Shown here: in pieces, positions 18,735-27,484 of the stretch
Numbering within the stretch: position 1 is the first letter of the stretch
Layout: the number at the start of each line of letters is the position of its first letter
Source of the DNA: JAAXKN01 sp036261625
GTDB taxonomy: Bacteria > Bacteroidota > Ignavibacteria > Ignavibacteriales > SURF-24
Assembly: GCA_036261625.1 (NCBI GenBank)
Contig: DATAKL010000057.1
Span: 1-64,000, forward strand
Reading direction: 5' to 3'
Length of the DNA stretch: 64,000 nt
The notes under the pieces: generated by a model
Seen by the model: the letters and a program-made list of their open reading frames with translations, nothing else
What the model was told of the DNA's origin: nothing
The model's database searches: none
Program-made: the position numbers and the translations under genes

Positions 18735-19730
18735 TTATGAGAGTTCCTTTTCAACCTCTTCAAAAAGCTTGTCTTTTTCTATAGGCACAATACCCACCTC
18801 CTCGCAGACAAGGCCTCCGGCGTAATTGGCCAGGTAAGAGGCTTCGCATATATCAGCTCCCGCTGAAAGAGCAACCGTAAGAGTTGAAACCACAGTGTCT
18901 CCTGCTCCTGAGACGTCGGCTACTTTCCTGGCCTTTGTGGGTATCCTTCTTTCGTTCTGTCCATGTTCAAATATGGCAATACCCTGTTCACCCAAAGTAA
19001 GCAGAGCATATTTTGAACCGAGTCTTTCAAGGAGCATGTTGCCGGCATTATGAATGTCTTCTTCGGTTTTGATTCTTATGCCGAAAGCATCCTCGGTTTC
19101 TTTTCTGTTCGGCTTGAAAACCGTAACGTTTTTATAGCTGAAGAAATTATTGAATTTAGGGTCAACATTAATTATAACGTTATTCTTATTTGATAAGTTT
19201 ATAATCTCTTCAATGAGATTTGGTGTAAGAACGCCCTTATTATAGTCCTGGAGAATTATGCCGTCTAAATCCTTTATGCTTTCCTGAACGAATTCAAACA
19301 ATTTGGCTTCTGTTTCCTTATTTATATATGTTTTGCACTCATGATCAATTCTTACTATATGCTGGTTCTGAGCGATCACTCTTGTTTTTGCCGTAGTGGG
19401 TCTCGTGTCGTCGATTATAATACCTTTAGAATCTATTCCTGCTTCCTCCATGAGTGAACCGAAAATGGAGCCGTGGTTGTCGTATCCGATAATTCCGACG
19501 GGCAGGGGAATGCCTCCAAGCTTTTGTATATTAAGAGCTACGTTTGCCGCTCCTCCGAAGCGGTAGAACTCATTATCAATTTCAATTACGGGTACCGGAG
19601 CCTCAGGGGATATTCTCTTTACGTCGCCCCAGAAATAGCAGTCCAGCATCATGTCTCCAATTACCGCGATCTTCTTGCCTTCAAATTTCCTCTTTAACTC
19701 TTCGAGTCTTTCTTTAGAAAATGTCACCAT
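18735..19730 (-). CDS. rfaE1: D-glycero-beta-D-manno-heptose-7-phosphate kinase
   Basis: This PfkB/ribokinase-family protein (331 residues) phosphorylates heptose 7-phosphate at C1. The family marks are GGAANVALNIQKLGG near residues 57-71 and the anion-hole/base motif DVSGAGDT near 270-280. The length equals the kinase half of HldE. It precedes rfaE2 on the same strand with a 112-base spacer containing a hairpin. The region upstream to 19935 (about 200 bases) is AT-rich and holds no other gene. Confidence 0.92.
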   Translation of the reverse strand: MVTFSKERLEELKRKFEGKKIAVIGDMMLDCYFWGDVKRISPEAPVPVIEIDNEFYRFGGAANVALNIQKLGGIPLPVGIIGYDNHGSIFGSLMEEAGIDSKGIIIDDTRPTTAKTRVIAQNQHIVRIDHECKTYINKETEAKLFEFVQESIKDLDGIILQDYNKGVLTPNLIEEIINLSNKNNVIINVDPKFNNFFSYKNVTVFKPNRKETEDAFGIRIKTEEDIHNAGNMLLERLGSKYALLTLGEQGIAIFEHGQNERRIPTKARKVADVSGAGDTVVSTLTVALSAGADICEASYLANYAGGLVCEEVGIVPIEKDKLFEEVEKELS

Positions 19731-19892
19731 ACATCCTCAAAATTTATAGTTTATACAAAAATCCAACCATAAAAATATTCATAATTTTTTAAATAAACCC
19801 GAAAAATTAAAGGAATTTAAGCTCTTTTTGGAGGTGCCGTGCCGTGTGGAAAGATTTAATAAAAGACAGGATTTTGAGGTATCAAAAAGAGG

Positions 19893-19921
19893 AGGGGCGG
19901 ATAATATTTGGTTCCGCCCCT
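19893..19921 (-). terminator. Terminator after the GH16 gene
   Basis: AGGGGCGG (19893-19900) and CCGCCCCT (19914-19921) form an 8-bp GC stem. On the minus strand it is followed by CCTCTTTTT, a short T-run. It lies just downstream of the GH16 stop codon. Confidence 0.65.
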
Positions 19922-19935
19922 AAAGTTAGAAGATT

Positions 19936-20823
19936 CTATTTTCTGCGCGTTATTAAGACCCAGTCGATGAGTACCCGGGCCTTGTTGTTTTTAATCAGAC
20001 TGACCGTGGATTCAGGGATTCCGGGGTACGGGGCTTTAACGCCGTTTGTCTTCTCAGGGTAGGCGCCGCCCAGGGCGAGGTTAAGGATGATGTATTTGGG
20101 GTTGTCGTAGGCCCACCTCCCGTAGTGCTCAATCATGGCTCTGGTTGCCCTGTAGACGGTAATGCCGTCAATACTGAAGACAAATCCCTCAGGTTTCCAG
20201 TCAACAGAGTAAACGTGCCACTTTGAGGCATCCTGGTCTTTCGGGAAATAAGCTTTATTGACCAGCGGGGTCTCGCCTGAATAACCGGGTCCGTGCAGTG
20301 CCACGCTCGTCCAGTCACTTTCTCCAACGTTTTCCATTATGTCAATCTCACCCGTATCGGGCCAGCGCCCCGAGCCCAGAAGCCAGAAGGCGGGCCAGAA
20401 GCCGCTGCCCTCCTGGAGCTTCATGCGTGCGGAGGCACTTCCGTAGCTGAATTCAAATTTTCCTTTTGTATCGATTCTTCCTGAGGTAAAATCGAACTTT
20501 TTCCCCTCCCTGGTGGTAAAGCCCGGAGAAAAGCGGGGTTCAATTGCAAGAGCGCCGTCCAAAGCCCCTTCAGACTCATTTCCGTGAACGATATAAAGAA
20601 CTGAGGAAGAATCGACGTATGCCTGCTGCTCATTGTTTACTGTCCACCCAGTAACAATAACATTCCACCTGGAGCGGTCGAGTGACCTTCCGGAAAAGTT
20701 GTCAAAGAAAAGAGTATCACTTTCAGCCCTGTTCCCGGCCCTTGTAAATCCGGAGAGAAGTATAATAAAAATGAAAAAAGCGGGTCCGAAACTGCCCGGA
20801 AGGAAAGCTTTAAGAATTTTCAT
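19936..20823 (-). CDS. Exported glycoside hydrolase family 16 (laminarinase-like endo-beta-glucanase)
   Basis: The ATG at 20823 is preferred because a GAGG motif lies five to nine bases upstream; an ATG at 20859 would add twelve residues before the signal peptide. The signal peptide runs through a hydrophobic FFIFIILLSGF stretch. The catalytic GH16 motif is GEIDIMENVG, with the E-x-D-xx-E nucleophile and acid in place, and FWPAFWLLGSG before it is the usual substrate-cleft segment. The length (about 295 residues) is one catalytic domain with no carbohydrate-binding module. Family members cut beta-1,3 or mixed beta-1,3/1,4-glucans, agar or carrageenan; laminarin-type glucan is most likely but not provable here. 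Confidence 0.88.
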   Translation of the reverse strand: MKILKAFLPGSFGPAFFIFIILLSGFTRAGNRAESDTLFFDNFSGRSLDRSRWNVIVTGWTVNNEQQAYVDSSSVLYIVHGNESEGALDGALAIEPRFSPGFTTREGKKFDFTSGRIDTKGKFEFSYGSASARMKLQEGSGFWPAFWLLGSGRWPDTGEIDIMENVGESDWTSVALHGPGYSGETPLVNKAYFPKDQDASKWHVYSVDWKPEGFVFSIDGITVYRATRAMIEHYGRWAYDNPKYIILNLALGGAYPEKTNGVKAPYPGIPESTVSLIKNNKARVLIDWVLITRRK

Positions 20824-20964
20824 AATGCCTCGAAAAGTTTTTTCTGTAATTGTGCTCAAATTAATTCCGGGTCAAACTTAATGAAAAAAAACAACTGTGA
20901 CCATTGTTATTTCGCTCATAATTAAATAGTCTGTCTTCAGGCTGCAATTAATTCTTATTAATTC

Positions 20965-20981
20965 TTTGTGAGTATCACAAA
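20965..20981. promoter_or_regulatory. Palindrome, candidate operator between divergent genes
   Basis: TTTGTGA and TCACAAA are separated by GTA. The half-sites recall CRP/FNR-type TGTGA, but the 3-base spacer is shorter than the six bases of a CRP site. It lies between the GH16 gene (minus) and the small coiled-coil gene (plus). No footprint-like second copy was seen. Confidence 0.3.
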
Positions 20982-21067
20982 AGGTGCTTATTTTGGTAGA
21001 GCGGGAATTTTAAATCTAAATAAACTGATAATTAAACAAGCTACGAAAGACTTAAGGAGTGCTAAAA

Positions 21068-21295
21068 TTGGAAAAAGAGATCTTAAGAGAACTGGAGAGA
21101 CTAACACAGCATTATTTGAATATTGCCGCTTCGCTTTCTTCTCTCAGCATCACAAAACAAAAAATCATTGAGCGCGGGCTCCAGTCATTTGACAAAGAGG
21201 ATCTCTCAAGCGAGCTCGCATCGATGAAAGGCAGAATGCAGGATCTGATGAAGGATCTTCAGACTGTTCAGAACAGCGTTTCTGAAATGGAATAA
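21068..21295 (+). CDS. Small coiled-coil protein of unknown function
   Basis: A TTG at 21068, eight bases after a clean AAGGAG, gives a 75-residue product beginning (f)MEKEILRELERL. It is almost wholly helical with heptad-like spacing, has no signal peptide and no cysteine, and ends TVQNSVSEME. I do not recognise a family. The good ribosome binding site, which is unusual in this window, supports it being real. It is monocistronic, with a terminator downstream. Confidence 0.6.
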   Translation: MEKEILRELERLTQHYLNIAASLSSLSITKQKIIERGLQSFDKEDLSSELASMKGRMQDLMKDLQTVQNSVSEME

Positions 21296-21352
21296 ATTCT
21301 TTTTGGGAACATCTTAAGGAAGCATTCTTCAAAATAGAGCGGGTTTGAAAAA

Positions 21353-21386
21353 AAAGGGCCTTATTTCACAAGAGATAAGGCCCTTT
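21353..21386. terminator. Bidirectional rho-independent terminator
   Basis: AAAGGGCCTTAT pairs with ATAAGGCCCTTT, a 12-bp stem with a short loop. A T-rich run follows on both strands, strongest on the minus strand. It ends both the small coiled-coil gene and the convergent propeller gene. Confidence 0.88.
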
Positions 21387-21395
21387 GTAATTTTA

Positions 21396-22484
21396 TTATT
21401 TCTTCAGAAGCGCAAAATCGTTTGTAATTTTTATCTTCAGCAGTCCTGCCTCTGTTCCCAGCCACATGTTATTGCCGTCATAGAACATCGAAAGGATCTT
21501 ATCGGAATGCAGTTTCAGCTCATCTTTGCTTATTCTGGTTACCTTTTTCGTATAGCGGTTAATGAGCGCCACGCCCTGGCCGGTCTGCTCTTTGTTCGAC
21601 TTGTTGAACTCGTAGACGCTTGCCCAGATGTAATTGCCTGTTCTGGCAAGGCAGAAAATGCCGTTTGCCTGGAGGCCGTTCGACTTGCCGAAGCGCTCCC
21701 AGTCGAGCTTCCTGTCGTAGAAATATACTCCGCCGATATTAAAGTTCGGTTTCTGGAGTGTTACGAACTCATCGAGCCCGAACCAGATATTTTTTGTCTC
21801 AAAAAGCATATCTGCCGGCGAAATGGCGTCGCCCTCGCCGTTAAAATTGTTGTCCCTGCTTGTTATGAACTGCCGCGATTTCGGGTCCTCAATGTCATAA
21901 GCCTTATTGTATTTATGTATTCCTACTTCAGTTCCGAACCAGACCAGGCTGTCGCCGTCAACTTTTACGGTTTTAATGCTGTTTGTCTTAGCATCCCCGT
22001 TTACGGTCATGTCGTAGTCTGTATATTTCTGTTTATCGATTTCAAGTTTAGTAAGGAACTTGAATCTTCCGATCCAGAGCGCATTTATTGAGGGGTCAAA
22101 AGCCAGTGCGCGCACCCACTGGCCGAGTTCGGCGCCCTTGCCGAATTTCCTTTTCATCCAGGTATCGGTTTTCCTGTTGAGCGTAAAGAGCCCGTCGCTG
22201 CAGCCGGCCCATACGTAATCCTTATTTACAGCAATGCAGTAAAAGAAATCCTGCTGAAGGTTCCCCCGGGCTGTGGAATAGTTTGTCCAGCTGTTGTCCT
22301 TCGTGGAGTAGTGATAGATTCCCTTGCCGTAAGTAGCCACCCAGATGCCCCCTTCATCGCCGGCAATCTGGGATACAATAGCGCCGTCAAGGTACGACTC
22401 AATGGACGGGGCCGTGGCAGTTTCAGCGTGCATGAATGCAGAACAAATAAACAACAGAAGTAATAAATAAAATAACTTTCTCAT
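21396..22484 (-). CDS. Exported beta-propeller protein (two-component-regulator propeller repeats)
   Basis: The start is placed at MRKLFYLLLLLF (22484), giving a signal peptide ending near MHAE; an ATG three codons upstream is also possible. The mature part has repeated blades of the Reg_prop type, with segments such as GGIWVATYGKGIYHY, YVWAGCSDGLFTL, LVWFGTEVGIHKY and MWLGTEAGLLKIK. In hybrid two-component sensors these blades form the periplasmic sensor, but here there is no transmembrane helix or kinase attached, so it is a free periplasmic or surface propeller. The ligand is unknown. It lies downstream of panB on the same strand with an 82-base gap. Confidence 0.8.
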   Translation of the reverse strand: MRKLFYLLLLLFICSAFMHAETATAPSIESYLDGAIVSQIAGDEGGIWVATYGKGIYHYSTKDNSWTNYSTARGNLQQDFFYCIAVNKDYVWAGCSDGLFTLNRKTDTWMKRKFGKGAELGQWVRALAFDPSINALWIGRFKFLTKLEIDKQKYTDYDMTVNGDAKTNSIKTVKVDGDSLVWFGTEVGIHKYNKAYDIEDPKSRQFITSRDNNFNGEGDAISPADMLFETKNIWFGLDEFVTLQKPNFNIGGVYFYDRKLDWERFGKSNGLQANGIFCLARTGNYIWASVYEFNKSNKEQTGQGVALINRYTKKVTRISKDELKLHSDKILSMFYDGNNMWLGTEAGLLKIKITNDFALLKK

Positions 22485-22565
22485 AATAACCATTCTGACT
22501 CAAATTAAACAATCCCGTTCTTAAAACTAAACAAACCGGGCTTTTTTTCTTACAAACATAAATTA

Positions 22566-23381
22566 TCAGTAGCTTTCGCTCTCGGAGGGAAAGCCTTTTT
22601 CCTTAACATCATTAACATAATTTTTTACGGCTCCCACCATATCCTCTGCAAACTTTGCATAATGTCTGACGAAGCGGGGGTGAAAGTCGACATTTAAGCC
22701 CAGCATATCGGGTGTAACAAGAATCTGCCCGTCGCAGTGTACTCCTGCTCCTATTCCGATGGTTGGAATCTGGAGGCTTTCAGTAATTTTCTTTGCCAGG
22801 GCAGCCGGAATCTTCTCCAGAACGATTGAGAATGCTCCTGCCTCCTCGAGAGCCTTTGCATCCTGCATGAGCTGTTCGGCCTCATCGTTCTCTCTTCCGC
22901 GGGCTTTATAGCTTCCGAACTGATGTATGCTCTGGGGCGTAAGACCAATGTGCCCCATTACTGGAATACCGGCCAGTGTTATTTTTCTTACCGTCTCGGC
23001 CACGCGCTGGCCCCCTTCGAGCTTCACGCCTCCGGCAGGGGTTTCCTTCATGATGCGCCCCGCGTTACGGAAGCCTTCATCAATATTTGTCTGATACGAC
23101 ATGAAAGGCATATCGCAGACAACCATTGCACGGTCGACACCCTTGCTGACGGCCTTGGTGTGATAGATCATTTCATCCATTGTTACGGGAAGCGTGGTCT
23201 CGTTTCCCTGAAATACGTTGCTGAGTGAATCACCCACAAGTATAAGATCCACGCCTGCTGCGTCGAGCAGTTTGGCTGTAATAAAGTCATATGCAGTCAG
23301 GGCAGCTATCTTGATTCCCTTCTGTTTTGAAAGGAAGAGAGTCTGTGTGGTGATTTTTCTGAAATCCGTGTGTGTGCTCAT
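22566..23381 (-). CDS. panB: 3-methyl-2-oxobutanoate hydroxymethyltransferase
   Basis: PanB makes ketopantoate, the first committed step to pantothenate and CoA. The 271-residue protein has the family segments LVGDSLSNVFQGNETTLPVT, metal-binding and substrate residues in VKLEGG, and VLEKIP with the catalytic glutamate. The start overlaps the upstream lipM-like stop by four bases (ATGA). No panC or panD is in the window; coaD, a later CoA gene, is at 53.8 kb. Confidence 0.95.
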   Translation of the reverse strand: MSTHTDFRKITTQTLFLSKQKGIKIAALTAYDFITAKLLDAAGVDLILVGDSLSNVFQGNETTLPVTMDEMIYHTKAVSKGVDRAMVVCDMPFMSYQTNIDEGFRNAGRIMKETPAGGVKLEGGQRVAETVRKITLAGIPVMGHIGLTPQSIHQFGSYKARGRENDEAEQLMQDAKALEEAGAFSIVLEKIPAALAKKITESLQIPTIGIGAGVHCDGQILVTPDMLGLNVDFHPRFVRHYAKFAEDMVGAVKNYVNDVKEKGFPSESESY

Positions 23382-24130
23382 AATTTCAAATCCATTCCGA
23401 CTGGTTTAATAAATTCAATGTCCCATTCCGTTTCGAAGCCTTTTATGATTGCTTCAGCCAAGGCGCTGTAATCGACAGGGCTTCCTGTAATGGTGGCCAG
23501 GTCTGTTGTCTTGTTGTGAAGATCATCCTTAATAACTTCTATTTCATGCTTGGGCAGATTTAGAAAGTCAATTAATTGTAAATGAAAATTTCCGCAAAGT
23601 AAAGAGCCGTGCTGAAGTATGGCGTGCCCCATTTTGCGCTGTGCGCTTCCGATGAGCTTTTTTCCCCGGAACTTCACTTCGCTTTTTGCCGTCGAGGCAA
23701 AGCAGGCGATTCCCGATGGATCTTTCAGGAGGCTCAGGAAATCGGGCTGAAGGTTTTCAAGTTCCACTGCATGAAGCCCCGGGTTAAAATCCTTTAGCGC
23801 CCTGACGAGTGCGAGGCTAACCTTTCTGTAGATTTCCGTGGATGAGAAGCCTGCCTTAGCAGGCAGGACAACCGAATAGGTCAGTTCCTCTGCGTGGAGA
23901 ATGGCGCGTCCGCCGGTAGGTCTTTTAACAACCTCAATTCCATTGTCCAGCGCTTTCTTCTGATCTATATCCTCGAACTTCTGATTTGCCCCCAGCGATA
24001 TGCAGTATGGCTTCCAGCGGTAAAGCCTGAAGAAAGCCTCGTCCGGGGGACAGTTCCGGGCAAGTTCAATATCGTATTCCATATTGAAGCTGCCCGAATT
24101 AAAGCCTGTATCCAGGAGGTGCCATTTCAT
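23378..24130 (-). CDS. Lipoate/octanoate protein transferase, LipM-like
   Basis: The start at 24130 overlaps the lpxA stop by four bases, which favours it over an ATG nine codons upstream. The 250-residue protein has the LplA/LipB/BirA fold signature RPTGGRAILH and the segment GKKLIGSAQRKMGHAILQHG. The cysteine in ACFASTAK, just before that segment, matches the catalytic cysteine of LipM-type octanoyltransferases and is not needed in ATP-dependent LplA ligases. An octanoyl-ACP transferase role in lipoate synthesis is therefore likely, though LplA or LipL activity is not excluded. Confidence 0.78.
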   Translation of the reverse strand: MKWHLLDTGFNSGSFNMEYDIELARNCPPDEAFFRLYRWKPYCISLGANQKFEDIDQKKALDNGIEVVKRPTGGRAILHAEELTYSVVLPAKAGFSSTEIYRKVSLALVRALKDFNPGLHAVELENLQPDFLSLLKDPSGIACFASTAKSEVKFRGKKLIGSAQRKMGHAILQHGSLLCGNFHLQLIDFLNLPKHEIEVIKDDLHNKTTDLATITGSPVDYSALAEAIIKGFETEWDIEFIKPVGMDLKL

Positions 24131-24906
24131 CTGCGTATAAAACCCCTGCTGCCGCACTTGTCGAAGAATTCAACCACGTTCATGACCAAAGGAAAATCGC
24201 AGAACTCATCCTTAAGTTTCTCTTTTGCAGCTGAAAGCGTAAGGCCGGAGTTATAAATTATGGTATATGCCTCTTTAAGCCTTGAGATATCATCGTTACT
24301 GAAGCCGCGGCGTCTGAGGCCTATGACATTAAGCCCTGAATATCTTAAGGGCTCACTGCCGGCAAGGACAAACGGGGGAACGTCCTGAACGACGCGGAAG
24401 CCTCCGCCAATCATTGCATGCTTTCCGATGCGGCAGAACTGATGTACCGGTGTCATGCCGCCGACGATTACCCAGTCCTCAATTTCAACGTGTCCTGCAA
24501 GCTGCACACCGTTTGCAAGGATGCAGTTATCGCCGACTACGGTGTCGTGGGCGACGTGAGAGTATGCCATTAGAAGGCAGTTTTTACCGATTCTTGAGAA
24601 TCCCGTTTCATGAGTGCCCCTGTGGAGTGCGACAAATTCATGGATCGTCGTATCGTCACCCACATAGAAAAGCGTGGGTTCGCCTCCGAATTTAAGATCC
24701 TGCGGCACGTGGGCAACTGAAGCCGACTGGTGGATCTTGACGCGGTTTCCTATTCTGGCTCCGTCGTAGAGCACGGCGTAGGGACCGATATGAGAATCGT
24801 TGCCTATTTCAACGTCGTCATAAATTATTGCGCCTGGACCTATTGTAATGCCGTCTCCAAGCCTTGCCTTTTTACTTACTATAGCAGTAGGGTGTATATT
24901 ATTCAT
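24127..24906 (-). CDS. lpxA: Acyl-ACP--UDP-N-acetylglucosamine O-acyltransferase
   Basis: LpxA starts lipid A synthesis by acylating UDP-GlcNAc at O3. The 259-residue protein is a left-handed parallel beta-helix of hexapeptide repeats (for example IGPGAI, IGNDSH, IGPYAV). The conserved HRGT and SHVAHD segments carry the catalytic histidine. The C-terminal helical region is of normal size. It follows lpxC-fabZ on the same strand after a 98-base gap filled with palindromes. Confidence 0.95.
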   Translation of the reverse strand: MNNIHPTAIVSKKARLGDGITIGPGAIIYDDVEIGNDSHIGPYAVLYDGARIGNRVKIHQSASVAHVPQDLKFGGEPTLFYVGDDTTIHEFVALHRGTHETGFSRIGKNCLLMAYSHVAHDTVVGDNCILANGVQLAGHVEIEDWVIVGGMTPVHQFCRIGKHAMIGGGFRVVQDVPPFVLAGSEPLRYSGLNVIGLRRRGFSNDDISRLKEAYTIIYNSGLTLSAAKEKLKDEFCDFPLVMNVVEFFDKCGSRGFIRR

Positions 24907-24942
24907 AATCTGATTTCAGTTTAATTAACGGTTTACCGCATG

Positions 24943-24991
24943 CCTGAAGCTTCAGGGCCTCAGCCCCAATGGAGCTGAAGCCTTTAGGCTT
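24943..24991. repeat. Cluster of three palindromes in the lpxC/fabZ-lpxA gap
   Basis: CCTGAAGCTTCAGG (24943-24956) is a perfect palindrome. It is followed by an imperfect CTCAGC...GCTGAAG hairpin and then AAGCC-TTTA-GGCTT near 24978-24991. The CCTGAAGG/GCTGAAGCC wording resembles the REP-like element at 53.5 kb. On the gene strand there is no T-tract, so this is not a standard terminator. Confidence 0.5.
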
Positions 24992-25004
24992 AAAAACTCT
25001 GCGC

Positions 25005-26417
25005 TTATTTTCCTTTATTGTCGTTTTTATCGATAATTGCAGCCATAAATTCGGCTTCAGTTACAAGCACATTATCGACGTATGCCTTTGCCGTAAGGAC
25101 AGCTGTTTTGCTTTTCCTTGTGACAAGTTCAACTTCCATAACAAGCTGATCGCCGGGGATGACCGGTTTTCTGAATTTGGCATTATTTATCTGCATGAAA
25201 TAAACGAGTTTTTCAGAAGGATCCAGGAATGCGTTCAGAAGAAGTATTCCGCCTGTCTGCGCCATTGCCTCCAGCTGAAGAACACCCGGCATGATAGGCC
25301 TTCCGGGGAAGTGGCCCGGGAAGAAGGGCTCATTCTGAGTAACAGACTTTACGCCAACAACTTTCTTGTCAAATTCCAGGTGTGTTATCTTGTCGACCAG
25401 AAGGAACGGGTAGCGGTGGGGAAGTATTCTCTGTATTGCGTCTGCATCAAAGATAACTCCCTCGGTCTTGACGAACTGGTATTTCTTAACGAGTTTCTTC
25501 TGCTGATAGAGTTTTCTTACCTGTTTTGCAAATTCAACGTTGGCCTTGTGGCCCGGGCGGGCTGCAAGTATCTGGGCCTTTATGGGGGCGCCTATTAAAG
25601 CCAGGTCGCCCAGCATATCCAGGAGCTTGTGGCGGACCGGTTCATTCTTAAATCTCAGGGTCTTGTCATTTAAGAAGCCTGTGTTCCCCAGGGTAATCTT
25701 TCCCTCGAGGCCGATTTTCCTTGTCAGCTCTTCCAATTCCCCGTCAGAGACCTGCTTGTCGACGATAACCACTGCGTTATCCAGGTTTCCCCCTTTAATG
25801 AGGCCCCGGTCAGCCAGCATTTCAATTTCACTTAGGAAGCTGAATGTGCGGGCTGGGGCAAATTCGTTTACAAATTCTTTTTCAAGGTCAAACAGTCCCG
25901 AATGCTGGCTTCCCAAAGCCGGGTTCTGGTAGTCGACCATAACAGTGACTCTGAAGTTATCCAGCGGAAGGGCAACAATGTCTGTCTGGCCTTCCTCGTT
26001 ATGGTACTGAACGGTTTCATCTATAATGAGATAGTCCTTTGGAGCCTCCTGCTGCTGAAGCCCGGCTTCCAGAAGTATTTTAACGTAGGGAAGGGCGCTT
26101 CCGTCGCCGATGGGAGGTTCCATTCCGTCGAGTTCAATTATTATATTATCAATCTGAAGTCCTGCAATTGAAGCCAGCACGTGCTCAACCGTGTGCACCT
26201 TGGCCTCACCAATTCCGATTGTTGTTCCCCTTGATATATCAACGACATTCTCAGCAATGGCCGGTATTTCAGGATTTCCGCCCAGGTCGACCCTGACGAA
26301 TTTTATTCCGCAGTTTTCAGGTGCCGGCTTAAATGTCATTGTGCATGAGGTGCCCGTGTGCAGCCCCGTGCCTGACATTGAGACAGCCTTGCTGATTGTC
26401 CTTTGTTTTTCTAGCAT
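25005..26417 (-). CDS. lpxC: Bifunctional UDP-3-O-acyl-N-acetylglucosamine deacetylase / 3-hydroxyacyl-ACP dehydratase
   Basis: The 470-residue protein joins LpxC (about 1-305) to FabZ (about 325-465). The LpxC part has the zinc and catalytic segments TVEHVLASIAGLQ, RHKLLDMLGDLALIG and the GHKANVEFA histidine. The FabZ part has LPHRYPFLLVD and FFPGHFPGRPIMPGVLQLEAMAQ, with its catalytic histidine and glutamate. The fusion is a known trait of the Bacteroidota/Chlorobiota group. It places the lipid A deacetylase and the dehydratase that competes for the same 3-hydroxyacyl-ACP pool in one polypeptide. The start shares one base with the lpxD stop. Confidence 0.96.
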   Translation of the reverse strand: MLEKQRTISKAVSMSGTGLHTGTSCTMTFKPAPENCGIKFVRVDLGGNPEIPAIAENVVDISRGTTIGIGEAKVHTVEHVLASIAGLQIDNIIIELDGMEPPIGDGSALPYVKILLEAGLQQQEAPKDYLIIDETVQYHNEEGQTDIVALPLDNFRVTVMVDYQNPALGSQHSGLFDLEKEFVNEFAPARTFSFLSEIEMLADRGLIKGGNLDNAVVIVDKQVSDGELEELTRKIGLEGKITLGNTGFLNDKTLRFKNEPVRHKLLDMLGDLALIGAPIKAQILAARPGHKANVEFAKQVRKLYQQKKLVKKYQFVKTEGVIFDADAIQRILPHRYPFLLVDKITHLEFDKKVVGVKSVTQNEPFFPGHFPGRPIMPGVLQLEAMAQTGGILLLNAFLDPSEKLVYFMQINNAKFRKPVIPGDQLVMEVELVTRKSKTAVLTAKAYVDNVLVTEAEFMAAIIDKNDNKGK

Positions 26418-27478
26418 TATTTATTCCTCTTTGACTCAATAGTTCTGATTATTTCCTTAAGTTCATTTATCTGTTTTTCCAATTCCTTCATTTTTCCGGC
26501 ATATTCAGGAAGATTCCTAATGTGCCCTTCAAGCTTTAAGGCCGTTTTGTGCTCCTTGGCCGGGAAACCCCAGTACATGCCCGGTTTTGTTATGGACTTT
26601 GAAACCCCGCTCTGAGCGGCAATTATTACGTTGTCCCCGATTTCTATGTGGCCGACAATGCCGACCTGTCCTGCCAGGATGCAGTTCCGTCCGATCTTTG
26701 TGCTGCCTGAGACGCCGGTCTGGGCAGACATGACAGTATTTTCACCCACCTCAACGTTATGTGCAATCTGCACGAGGTTGTCTAATTTCGTGCCTTTTTT
26801 GATCAGTGTAGCACCCAGGGCGGCGCGGTCTACGCTAACATTCGCTCCAAGCTCAACGTCATCTTCAATGATTACAATTCCAATCTGAGGTATCTTGTTA
26901 TAGACACCCCTCTCATCCTGCGAATATCCGAATCCGTCGGAGCCTACTACGGTCCCGCTATGTATAATTACGCGCTTTCCAAGCCTCGAGCCCTCGCGTA
27001 TGGTTACGTTCGGGAATATAACCGTATCATCCCCGATTTCAACGTTTTCAAGTATGACCGAGTTGTGGAAAATCTTTACGTTATTTCCCAGGCGGCATCC
27101 TTCCGAGACAACAACATTTTTCCCCAGGGCACATCCCGCACCCACAGAAACGCCCGCTGCAATATAAGCAGACGGATCTATTCCGGTCAAACGAAATTCG
27201 GGACGGAAGAATTTGTTTACAATTCTCAGGAAAGCAACGTTTGGGCTTTTTACCTCGATATAGGTTATATCCGTTCTGGTTTTGGGGAATTCCGGTTTAA
27301 CAAGTATTGCAGAGGCCTGTGTGGTTGAAAAGTATTTTTCGTAGGAGGGGAGATAGAGGAATGTTAAATCGTTTTTCTTTGCCTCTTCAATCTTAGCAAT
27401 ATTCCCGATCGTGACATTCTCATCACCAATAATGTTGCCGCCGACTAAGTCGGCGACATCTTTCAATTTTATTTCCAT
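26417..27478 (-). CDS. lpxD: UDP-3-O-(3-hydroxyacyl)glucosamine N-acyltransferase
   Basis: LpxD adds the N-linked acyl chain in lipid A synthesis. The 353-residue protein has the N-terminal uridine-binding domain (about 1-100), a hexapeptide-repeat beta-helix (about 105-310), the catalytic-histidine segment LVQIAHNVEVGENT, and a C-terminal coiled-coil helix (MKELEKQINELKE). It lies six bases after the second ompH gene and overlaps lpxC by one base. Confidence 0.95.
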   Translation of the reverse strand: MEIKLKDVADLVGGNIIGDENVTIGNIAKIEEAKKNDLTFLYLPSYEKYFSTTQASAILVKPEFPKTRTDITYIEVKSPNVAFLRIVNKFFRPEFRLTGIDPSAYIAAGVSVGAGCALGKNVVVSEGCRLGNNVKIFHNSVILENVEIGDDTVIFPNVTIREGSRLGKRVIIHSGTVVGSDGFGYSQDERGVYNKIPQIGIVIIEDDVELGANVSVDRAALGATLIKKGTKLDNLVQIAHNVEVGENTVMSAQTGVSGSTKIGRNCILAGQVGIVGHIEIGDNVIIAAQSGVSKSITKPGMYWGFPAKEHKTALKLEGHIRNLPEYAGKMKELEKQINELKEIIRTIESKRNK

Positions 27479-27484
27479 GCAGCA

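Noticed and set aside
21345..22091. A 248-codon plus-strand frame opposite the propeller gene
   Set aside because: It lies wholly inside a gene with a signal peptide and propeller repeats and has no family features of its own.
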